This document shows, one piece after another, positions 32,899-40,321 of a DNA stretch of 47,505 nt (its first letter is position 1; each line of letters opens with the position of its first letter). The stretch is taken from assembly GCA_002346675.1 (NCBI GenBank), contig DEAI01000019.1, positions 1 through 47,505 of the forward strand. Reading direction: 5' to 3'. Below the pieces are notes generated by a model. It searched no databases, had not been told where the DNA came from, and worked only from the letters and a program-made list of their open reading frames with translations. The DNA comes from Fidelibacterota bacterium UBA2986 (lineage in GTDB: Bacteria; Fidelibacterota; Marinisomatia; Marinisomatales; AB-629-J13). The translations under genes were made by a program, and so were the position numbers.

Positions 32899-33914
32899 GC
32901 GATAAATCACTAGTAGATATTAGAAATCTATCAGTTAGTTTTCCGGTTTATGGTGGTATCCTTTCGAGAAAGGTTGCAGAAGTAAAGGCGGTAGATGATA
33001 TTTCTTTCACTATTGGTAAAAGCGAGATTGTAGGGTTAGTTGGAGAGTCCGGTTGTGGAAAGACAACGGTCGGAAGAGCACTGATTAATATTTTAAAATA
33101 TGTAGCTCCGGATGTAGAAATTGGCGGTGAAATTATCTATCACTTTGATGGTGAGGATATAGACTTTACCAAACTCTCTTCCAGACAAATGAGAAAATAC
33201 AGATCTCGAGTACAAATGATTTTCCAGGATCCCTATGCTTCTCTAAATCCTCGTATGACTGTTTCACAGATTATAGAAGAGCCATTAAAAATACATACAG
33301 ATTTATCTTTAAAAGAGAGAGAAGAAAGTGTGCATTCTCTTTTAGGGAAAGTTGGACTAAGGGTGGACCACGCTGGAAGATTTCCTCATGAATTTTCTGG
33401 AGGTCAGAGACAGCGCGTTGGAATAGCCCGTGCTCTGGCAACCAATCCAGATTTGATTATCTGTGATGAGCCAGTTTCTGCATTGGATGTATCAATTCAA
33501 GCACAGGTAATAAATCTGATGATGGATATTCAAAAAGAGTTTGATGTGTCCTTTTTATTTATAGCTCATGATTTATCTGTTGTGGAACATATTTCAGATA
33601 AAATTGCTGTCATGTATTTAGGTAACCTGGTAGAGTTTGGCGAAGCAGGTCAAATTTATCATCATCCCAGACATCCTTACAGTCGAGCTCTTCTTTCAGC
33701 TGTCCCTGTTCCTGATCCAAAGCAGAAGGAGAGAGAACGGATCGTTTTGAAAGGTGATGTTCCAACACCCATGAATAAGCCATCAGGCTGTAGTTTTAGA
33801 ACTAGATGTCCCTTGGCTGAACAATCCTGTGCCGATAACATACCCATATTAGAAACACATGCCTCAGACCATTGGGTCGCATGTCCTATTGTAAAAAATG
33901 AAGGAGTAAAATGA
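32895..33914 (+). CDS. Peptide ABC transporter ATPase (OppF-like)
   Basis: 339 residues from the TTG start. It supplies the second nucleotide-binding subunit of the importer. Walker A GESGCGKT (50-57), Q-loop FQDPYASLNPRMT, signature FSGGQRQR, Walker B LIICDEPVSALD and the H-loop AHD are all as expected, and the C-terminal domain has CSFRTRCPLAEQSC. Unlike its OppD-like partner it has no insertion and is of normal length. The start is TTG overlapping the previous stop (TTGA) and preceded by GGGAGGA. Confidence 0.93.
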   Translation: MSDKSLVDIRNLSVSFPVYGGILSRKVAEVKAVDDISFTIGKSEIVGLVGESGCGKTTVGRALINILKYVAPDVEIGGEIIYHFDGEDIDFTKLSSRQMRKYRSRVQMIFQDPYASLNPRMTVSQIIEEPLKIHTDLSLKEREESVHSLLGKVGLRVDHAGRFPHEFSGGQRQRVGIARALATNPDLIICDEPVSALDVSIQAQVINLMMDIQKEFDVSFLFIAHDLSVVEHISDKIAVMYLGNLVEFGEAGQIYHHPRHPYSRALLSAVPVPDPKQKERERIVLKGDVPTPMNKPSGCSFRTRCPLAEQSCADNIPILETHASDHWVACPIVKNEGVK

Positions 33915-35602
33915 AGTATAGCGAATTTCCATACAAAAGAATTTCAATTGAAACACAAAAAGGATTGATGCAGAGCTGGTTAAAGAGATTCAATGATGCA
34001 GAATCAGCTGAGGAACAAATTAAAGTATTGGAAGAAGTAAATACATCCATCAGTGAATACTCATCTTATGGTGCGATTGCAAGTTTAAACTTTAATCGAA
34101 ATATACATGATGAAGAGGCCAAAGCAGAAAAGGAGTATTATGACTCCATTGGACCTGATATCCAGGAAATTTATAATGATTTGGATAAAGCAATAGATTC
34201 CTCAAAATTTAAATCAGAGCTCAGAGATAAATGGGGGGATACTTTTTTGAAGAGCATTGAAATGGATTTAAAAACTTTTCATCCAAACATTATGGATATG
34301 ATGAGAGAAGAAACAGATCTCAGAAATGATTACACAAAATTAATTGGGGGAGCACAAATAGAATTTGATGGAGAAAGTTACAATCTAGCCGGTTTGGGTC
34401 CGTTTCACAAAGATAAAAATCGCGATATACGAAAACGATCTTATGCAGCCAGATTTGATTGGTTTGCTGAGAATTCAAATAAGTTTGATAACCTCTATGA
34501 TAAATTGGTAAAACTACGTCATAAAATTGCCACTACACTTGGCTATAAAAATTTTATAGAGTTAGGTTATCTTCGGATGAGTCGTTCAGATTACGGACCC
34601 GAAGAAGTAGCAAAATTCCGAAAACAAATTGTTGATTATGTTGTCCCAATTGCTGACAAACTTTCGGAACAGAAAAAGAAAATACTCGGGTTGGAACATC
34701 TATATTTTTATGATGGAATAAATTTCATAGAGGGAGATCCAAAGCCGAAAGGGACACCAGATGAGTTGGTCAAAGGTGCCCAGAAGATGTACCATGAATT
34801 ATCACCTGAGACAGGTGAGTTCTTTGATATAATGGTGAATGAGAAATTGATGGATCTAGTTAATCGAGATGGCAAAATGGCGGGAGGCTTTTGCACAGCA
34901 TTTCCAACATATGAGCGTCCTTATATTTTTTCTAATTTCAATGGAACTGACCATGATATAACAGTATTAACTCATGAGGCGGGGCACGCTTTTCAGTGTT
35001 ACTCCAGTCGTAAACAGCCACTGGTCAGTTATCTATGGCCAACAATGGAATCAGCAGAAATACATTCGATGAGCATGGAGTTTTTTACTTGGCCATGGAT
35101 GGATACATTTTTCAAGGAAGAAACTGAACGATTCAAATATAAGCATATTGCGGGAAGTCTATCTTTTCTGCCTTATGGAGCATGTGTAGATCACTTTCAG
35201 CATTGGGTATATGAGTATCCTGAAGCAACGCCAGAAGATAGGAAACAGAAATGGCTTGAATTAGAATCTATCTATTTACCAGACCGAGATTACGATGACT
35301 TGGAATTTCCAAAGGCTGGAGGTATATGGCAAGGTCAGCTTCATATTTATCAAATGCCGTTTTATTATATAGATTATACATTGGCTCAAACCTGTGCTTT
35401 TCAGTTTTGGATAAAAAATGAAGAAAACCATATAAAAGCTTGGGAAGATTACTATCGCTTGTGCAAAGCAGGAGGCAGTTTACCGTTTACAGAGTTGGTT
35501 AAGCTGGCAAAATTGAATTCTCCTTTTGAAGATGGGTGTCTAAAGTCTGTTGTGAATAAAGTGTCAAACTGGCTGGATAATATTGATCCGTTGTCATTAT
35601 AA
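33911..35602 (+). CDS. pepF: M3-family oligoendopeptidase (PepF-like)
   Basis: A 563-residue zinc peptidase that cuts short peptides in the cytoplasm. The metal site is complete: H355-E356-AG-H359 (LTHEAGHAFQ) and E383 (MESAEIHSMS). No signal peptide is present. The gene starts with ATGA overlapping the OppF-like stop, so it is the last gene of the peptide uptake operon and probably digests what the transporter brings in. The symbol reflects family likeness, as this branch is not experimentally defined. No terminator is visible before queC, 51 bases on. Confidence 0.92.
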   Translation: MKYSEFPYKRISIETQKGLMQSWLKRFNDAESAEEQIKVLEEVNTSISEYSSYGAIASLNFNRNIHDEEAKAEKEYYDSIGPDIQEIYNDLDKAIDSSKFKSELRDKWGDTFLKSIEMDLKTFHPNIMDMMREETDLRNDYTKLIGGAQIEFDGESYNLAGLGPFHKDKNRDIRKRSYAARFDWFAENSNKFDNLYDKLVKLRHKIATTLGYKNFIELGYLRMSRSDYGPEEVAKFRKQIVDYVVPIADKLSEQKKKILGLEHLYFYDGINFIEGDPKPKGTPDELVKGAQKMYHELSPETGEFFDIMVNEKLMDLVNRDGKMAGGFCTAFPTYERPYIFSNFNGTDHDITVLTHEAGHAFQCYSSRKQPLVSYLWPTMESAEIHSMSMEFFTWPWMDTFFKEETERFKYKHIAGSLSFLPYGACVDHFQHWVYEYPEATPEDRKQKWLELESIYLPDRDYDDLEFPKAGGIWQGQLHIYQMPFYYIDYTLAQTCAFQFWIKNEENHIKAWEDYYRLCKAGGSLPFTELVKLAKLNSPFEDGCLKSVVNKVSNWLDNIDPLSL

Positions 35603-35653
35603 TGACAACTCAATAATGTTTGGCATTTTAAATCACTATTTAAATAAAGAAAA

Positions 35654-36352
35654 TTGGAAAAAGAAAAAGCAGTTGTTCTTTTAAGTGGAGGGCTGGATTC
35701 AGCTACTTCTCTGGCAATTGCGTTTAAGAAGGGATATGAGGTTTTACCTCTAACTATTGACTACGGACAAAGACATAAATGGGAAATTGATTGCTCAAAA
35801 AAACTAATTCAATATTATAATCTAAATCACCATAAAATAGTTGAGCTGGATTTAGCTTCTATTGGTGGATCAGCACTAACAGATAAATTTGATATTCCTA
35901 AAAACCGTCATATAGATGATATGAGTAGTGAGATTCCTATTACTTATGTCCCCGCTCGAAATACAATTTTTCTTTCCATCGCATTGGGATATGCAGAGGT
36001 CAAAAAAGCTCAACATATTTATATGGGAGTTAATGTCCTGGATTATAGTGGATATCCGGACTGTAGACCTGAATTTATCAAGTCATTCGAAACTCTCGCA
36101 AACCTTGCAACAAAAGTTAGCGTAGAAAACAAAATTAGATTCAAAATACATACACCTCTGATTCAAATGACAAAAAAAGAGATCATAAAAAAAGGCTGTG
36201 AATTGGGGGTTGATTATTCTCTAACACACACTTGTTATGATCCAAACTCGATTGGAGACCCTTGTGGATGTTGTGATGCCTGTATGCTTCGCCTGAAGGG
36301 GTTTAAGGATGCCGGACTAAAGGATCCGTTAAATTATTCCAGTGAGTTATAA
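35654..36352 (+). CDS. queC: 7-cyano-7-deazaguanine synthase
   Basis: A 232-residue enzyme turning 7-carboxy-7-deazaguanine into preQ0 with ATP and ammonia. The PP-loop VVLLSGGLDSATS (7-19) is exact. Zinc ligands C194, C204, C207 and C210 lie in HTCYD and DPCGCCDACMLR. The start codon is TTG, with no other good start before the PP-loop. queE overlaps its end by 11 bases. No preQ1-type riboswitch is visible in the 51-base leader. Confidence 0.97.
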   Translation: MEKEKAVVLLSGGLDSATSLAIAFKKGYEVLPLTIDYGQRHKWEIDCSKKLIQYYNLNHHKIVELDLASIGGSALTDKFDIPKNRHIDDMSSEIPITYVPARNTIFLSIALGYAEVKKAQHIYMGVNVLDYSGYPDCRPEFIKSFETLANLATKVSVENKIRFKIHTPLIQMTKKEIIKKGCELGVDYSLTHTCYDPNSIGDPCGCCDACMLRLKGFKDAGLKDPLNYSSEL

Positions 36353-36971
36353 AGTTAAAGAAGCATATTTAACAATTCAGGGAGAAGGATATCAAACAGG
36401 AAGAGTAGCGGTATTTTGCCGATTTTCAGGCTGTAATTTATGGAGCGGATTGGAAAAGGATCGAGAGACAGCTATTTGTGATTTCTGTGATACCGATTTT
36501 GTTGGAATAAATGGTCCAGGCGGTGGTGTATTCGTTGATGCTAAATCATTGACTATTCACTTGCTTTCACTATGGAAAAGTACAAAAAAACCATTCGTGA
36601 TATTTACTGGAGGAGAGCCTCTCCTTCAAATAGATGATACTCTAATTAAAGAGTTGAAGAGAAATAAAATTGAAATAGCTATAGAAACCAATGGAACAAT
36701 TCCTAGGCCAAGAGGTATAGACTGGGTGTGTGTAAGTCCTAAATTAGGAGCTGAAATTGTTCTAACTTCAGGTGAAGAATGTAAGGTGGTCTATCCTCAG
36801 AAAGATTTAGACTTGAATCAGTTTTTGGAAATGGATTTTAAGTACTTTAGTTTACAACCTATGGATGGAGATAATTTGGACCGTAATATCGCAGAAACAT
36901 TGGAATATTGCAGAAATAATCCAAAATGGAATTTAAGTTTACAGATTCATAAGTTTATTAATATCCCATGA
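36342..36971 (+). CDS. queE: 7-carboxy-7-deazaguanine synthase (radical SAM)
   Basis: A 209-residue radical SAM enzyme forming the 7-deazapurine ring from 6-carboxytetrahydropterin. AYLTIQGEGYQTGR (8-21) is the family start. Cluster cysteines are C31, C46 and C49, spaced C-x14-C-x2-C, the known extended variant of the radical SAM motif. FTGGEPLLQ near residue 88 helps SAM binding. The GTG start lies inside queC. The stop overlaps queD (ATGA). Confidence 0.96.
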   Translation: MSYKVKEAYLTIQGEGYQTGRVAVFCRFSGCNLWSGLEKDRETAICDFCDTDFVGINGPGGGVFVDAKSLTIHLLSLWKSTKKPFVIFTGGEPLLQIDDTLIKELKRNKIEIAIETNGTIPRPRGIDWVCVSPKLGAEIVLTSGEECKVVYPQKDLDLNQFLEMDFKYFSLQPMDGDNLDRNIAETLEYCRNNPKWNLSLQIHKFINIP

Positions 36972-37336
36972 GTAGTACCATGGAAATCTATAAGAAGTTC
37001 TCATTTGATTCAGCACATTACCTTCCAAATCTACCTGAAGAGCATAAATGTAGACGCATCCATGGACATACATTTTATGTGACGATTTATATTGAAGGAC
37101 CAGTTGATCCAAAAATGGGATGGATAAAAGATTTTTTTGAAATAAAGCAAGTATTCCAGCCTCTTCTTGAACAATTAGACCACCGTTTATTAAATGAAAT
37201 TGATGGCCTCGAGAATCCAACCAGTGAATATATATCAAAATGGATTTGGGAAAGGCTAGCTCCTAAATTACCAGAATTATCAAAAGTTGAAGTGGCAGAA
37301 ACTTGTACTACTGGTTGTATTTATGCAGGAGAGTAA
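36968..37336 (+). CDS. queD: 6-carboxy-5,6,7,8-tetrahydropterin synthase
   Basis: A 122-residue PTPS-family enzyme converting dihydroneopterin triphosphate to 6-carboxytetrahydropterin. Zinc ligands H17 (FDSAHYLP), H32 and H34 (IHGHTFYV) and the catalytic-type C28 (CRRIHGH) are present, with LDHRLLN further on. The ATG overlaps the queE stop; a second ATG four codons later is possible. Last of the queC-E-D run. Confidence 0.96.
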   Translation: MSSTMEIYKKFSFDSAHYLPNLPEEHKCRRIHGHTFYVTIYIEGPVDPKMGWIKDFFEIKQVFQPLLEQLDHRLLNEIDGLENPTSEYISKWIWERLAPKLPELSKVEVAETCTTGCIYAGE

Positions 37337-37358
37337 TTAAATCAAATAGTAATTAGTT

Positions 37359-37625
37359 ATGAAAATTTCAGTCAAACATATTTCCAAAGAAGATTTAACA
37401 AAAATGGGAGTATTTAACTGGTCTATTTGGACTTGTGAGGTATCAGAGTTCCCTTGGACCTATTCCGACAAAGAGTCATGTTTTATCCTTGATGGAGAGA
37501 TTGAAGTCAAAACTCAAGATGAATCTGTTCACATTGGACCCGGTGATTTTGTAGTTTTTCCAAAAGGGCTGAGCTGTGAGTGGAAGGTAACCAAGCCAGT
37601 TCGTAAACACTATTCATTCGGTTGA
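37359..37625 (+). CDS. Small cupin-domain protein
   Basis: 88 residues forming a single cupin barrel of the Cupin_3 type: FNWSIWTCEVSEFPWTYSD, CFILDGEIEVKT, GPGDFVVFPKGLSCEWKV. The classical metal His residues of cupin motif 1 are not evident, so a sugar- or ligand-binding role without metal is possible. It follows queD by 22 bases and its stop overlaps the next start (TTGA), which links it to the small membrane protein. The function is unknown. Confidence 0.85.
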   Translation: MKISVKHISKEDLTKMGVFNWSIWTCEVSEFPWTYSDKESCFILDGEIEVKTQDESVHIGPGDFVVFPKGLSCEWKVTKPVRKHYSFG

Positions 37626-37846
37626 GTCAGCTTGAAAAATATATTGGTTGGAAACTGAGAATAGTAATTGCGGTTTCCCTGTTAATTGGTTCAATCATTT
37701 TTTTTATAAAAGGATATTCTTTTCGCTCATCTGGAGAAACCTTTAGCCAATATTGGGTGTTGGCATTGCTCATGCTTTGGGGTTCTGTATCACAAATTTC
37801 TCCGGCAATAAATAATTACTCCAACACAGAAGACAATCCAACATAA
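37622..37846 (+). CDS. Small membrane protein, two helices
   Basis: 74 residues with hydrophobic helices near 13-30 and 45-60, starting at a TTG that overlaps the cupin gene stop. Function and family unknown. The coupled start with the cupin gene suggests a joint role, perhaps as a membrane tether. Start choice rests on the overlap, as no ATG lies before the first helix. Confidence 0.6.
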   Translation: MSQLEKYIGWKLRIVIAVSLLIGSIIFFIKGYSFRSSGETFSQYWVLALLMLWGSVSQISPAINNYSNTEDNPT

Positions 37847-37872
37847 TTTTATTCTGAGCAGTAATAAACCAA

Positions 37873-39249
37873 ATGCCTGCTAGATTACTCTCAATTAATC
37901 CTGCTACAAATCAGATCATGGGATCCCATATTCAAATGTCTAATAGGGAAGTTGTAAAAAAAATTAGTTCAGCCAGTTCTCAATTTAATAAATGGAAATG
38001 GACAACAATTGAAGAGAGACAAAAATTAGTTAAAAATTTGTCAGCTTTATTGAAAGAAAGAAAAAATGACCTTGCCTTACTTATGACAAATGAAATGGGG
38101 AAAATTATTAGGGAATCAGTTACTGAGATTGAAAAGTGCGCATGGGTTTGTGATTACTATTGTGAAAATGCGATCAAATATTTAACTCCAAAAGAATCTA
38201 AAATTGATGGATTTAACACCAAGGTATTTTATAAACCATTGGGAATAATATTGGGGATAATGCCATGGAATTTTCCATTCTGGCAGGTTTTTCGTTTTTC
38301 AATCCCAACCATATTTGCAGGGAATACGATTCTATTAAAACACGCATCTAATGTACAGGGATGTTCAAAAATTATTGAAAAATTATTTCATGATTCAGAA
38401 TTTCCAGAAGGAGTGTTCCAGTCTTTAATCATCGGTTCCGATGAAATAGAAAAGGTGATATCACATCCATTTATATCAGCAGTAACTCTCACAGGCAGTA
38501 CAGAAGCTGGAAAATCAGTTGGAGAAATAGCCGGAAAATATTTAAAAAAAACAGTATTAGAATTGGGAGGGAACGATCCTTACATCATTTTTGATGATGC
38601 AGATATTCCTAAATCCGTTGATGCATGTTTCAAAGGACGAATGCTGAATGGGGGGCAAAGCTGCATCGCTGCAAAACGTATTATTGTTATGGAGAATGTT
38701 CACCAAAATTTCACCGATTTGTTTGTTCATCGGGTAAACCAAATGAAAATGGGAGACCCCACTCATGATCATACTGACCTAGGTACATTAGTAAATAGAG
38801 AGGCAAGAGAAATACTTCATCAGCAAGTAATAAAAAGTATTGATGCAGGTGCTGAATGTCTCATTGGAGGAAAGATTCCGCCTGGTGACGGAGCCTTTTA
38901 TCCTCCTACAGTTTTGATAAAAGTGAAGCCAGGAATGCCTGCATTTAATGAAGAATTATTTGGGCCTGTTGCCTCAATTATTTCTGTAAAAAATGAGGAA
39001 GAAGCTATCGCATTAGCTAATCAATCCCAGTTTGGGTTAGGAGCTGCTGTGTTTACTTCAAACAAAAAAAGAGGAAGAAAAATTGCTGAAGAAAAAATTG
39101 ATTCTGGAATGTGCTTTGTGAATGACTTTGTAAGGTCAGATCCTCGTTTGCCTTTTGGAGGAATAAAGGAGTCTGGTTACGGTCGGGAGCTGGGTAAGGA
39201 AGGAATTCATGCATTTGTGAATCTAAAAACTGTGGTTGAAAAAATATAA
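37873..39249 (+). CDS. Succinate-semialdehyde dehydrogenase-like aldehyde dehydrogenase
   Basis: A 458-residue NAD(P)-dependent enzyme of the aldehyde dehydrogenase family. PWNFPFWQVFRFSIPTIFAGNTILLKHA (near 135-162) binds the cofactor; the general base is E230 (LELGGNDPY) and the nucleophile is C264 (NGGQSCIAAKR). INPATNQIMG at the start, absence of an N-terminal extension and RLPFGGIKESGYGRELG near the end match the short YneI/Sad-type succinate-semialdehyde dehydrogenases. Substrate is therefore likely succinate semialdehyde, less surely another small aldehyde. No GABA aminotransferase is in the window. Confidence 0.9.
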   Translation: MPARLLSINPATNQIMGSHIQMSNREVVKKISSASSQFNKWKWTTIEERQKLVKNLSALLKERKNDLALLMTNEMGKIIRESVTEIEKCAWVCDYYCENAIKYLTPKESKIDGFNTKVFYKPLGIILGIMPWNFPFWQVFRFSIPTIFAGNTILLKHASNVQGCSKIIEKLFHDSEFPEGVFQSLIIGSDEIEKVISHPFISAVTLTGSTEAGKSVGEIAGKYLKKTVLELGGNDPYIIFDDADIPKSVDACFKGRMLNGGQSCIAAKRIIVMENVHQNFTDLFVHRVNQMKMGDPTHDHTDLGTLVNREAREILHQQVIKSIDAGAECLIGGKIPPGDGAFYPPTVLIKVKPGMPAFNEELFGPVASIISVKNEEEAIALANQSQFGLGAAVFTSNKKRGRKIAEEKIDSGMCFVNDFVRSDPRLPFGGIKESGYGRELGKEGIHAFVNLKTVVEKI

Positions 39250-39262
39250 TTGTGATAGGTCA

Positions 39263-40321
39263 ATGACTGAATCTGAATTAAAAAATATTTTAAAAGAGAT
39301 AGGTCATATATTTTTCCCAAAAAAAATTGGAAAAACTGGTGATGAGTGGGTGGTTTCAGGTCATCTTTCGCCAGAATCTCGAATGAAAAATCTGGCAAAA
39401 GAAATAAAGCACTATTCATTTAGGGTAAATATAAAAGAAAATGGCGAAGAGATAACCCTTTTTATTAAGGATAATAAAGTACTACTCAACATTCCTAAGA
39501 TTCCGAGGATAAATGTTATATTATTTTTTATTACCGTACTCACAACTCTTTTTGCTGGTGCTATGATGGAGGGAGCAAATGTGATTCAGACACCATTGGA
39601 AATTTTTAAAGGTTTTCCATTTTCAATTGCGTTGATGCTTATTTTAGGGACTCATGAGTTTGGGCACTATTATTTTGCACAGAAACACGGTGTAGATGCA
39701 ACATTGCCTTATTTTATCCCTGCACCTACCATCATAGGTACGTTCGGTGCATTTATTAAAATAAAATCTCCCATTTATAAAAAGGATGCCCTATTACAAA
39801 TAGGAGCAGCCGGTCCTATTGCTGGATTTATTGTAGCAGTTCCGGCTCTGATTTTTGGGTTAACTCGATCAACTGTGATTTCTTTGGATGACACCTTCGA
39901 GGGATTGCACTTGGGAGATTCGCTGTTGATGATGGGTTTAACAAATATGATATATCCTGGACTGGAATCTCATCAAGATATTCTACTTCATCCTATTGCC
40001 TTTGCCGGATGGATCGGATTATTGGTAACGATGTTAAACCTTTTGCCAATCGGTCAACTTGATGGAGGACATATTGCCTATGCCATGCTAGGTGAGAAAT
40101 ATGATTATATCGCTAAAATCGCACTTTTTTCATTAATTCCCTTAAGTTATTTTACTTTGAATTGGTTGATTTGGGGTGCATTAATTTTGATACTTATGAG
40201 AACCATAAAACATCCTCCCGTTATGAATATCAATGAGTCTTTGTCAAAACAGGATAGGAGAATTGGCTATATGTGTTTAGCTATTTTTATCCTTTGTTTT
40301 ATCCCTGCTCCGTTTCATTGA
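39263..40321 (+). CDS. Site-2-type (M50) membrane zinc protease
   Basis: 352 residues from the ATG (an in-frame TTG at 39236 lies inside the dehydrogenase gene). The catalytic zinc site is H131-E-F-G-H135 in a membrane helix, with the third ligand D267 in NLLPIGQLDGGH. About six hydrophobic helices follow a soluble N-terminal ~80 residues. It resembles bacterial and plant EGY/S2P-type intramembrane proteases without a PDZ domain. Its targets are unknown; no sigma or anti-sigma gene is nearby. It is 13 bases after the dehydrogenase and its stop overlaps the next start (TTGA). Confidence 0.9.
   Translation: MTESELKNILKEIGHIFFPKKIGKTGDEWVVSGHLSPESRMKNLAKEIKHYSFRVNIKENGEEITLFIKDNKVLLNIPKIPRINVILFFITVLTTLFAGAMMEGANVIQTPLEIFKGFPFSIALMLILGTHEFGHYYFAQKHGVDATLPYFIPAPTIIGTFGAFIKIKSPIYKKDALLQIGAAGPIAGFIVAVPALIFGLTRSTVISLDDTFEGLHLGDSLLMMGLTNMIYPGLESHQDILLHPIAFAGWIGLLVTMLNLLPIGQLDGGHIAYAMLGEKYDYIAKIALFSLIPLSYFTLNWLIWGALILILMRTIKHPPVMNINESLSKQDRRIGYMCLAIFILCFIPAPFH

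Noticed and set aside
35603..35653. preQ1 riboswitch before queC
   Set aside because: The gap is only 51 bases, AT-rich and without a suitable hairpin and pseudoknot tail.
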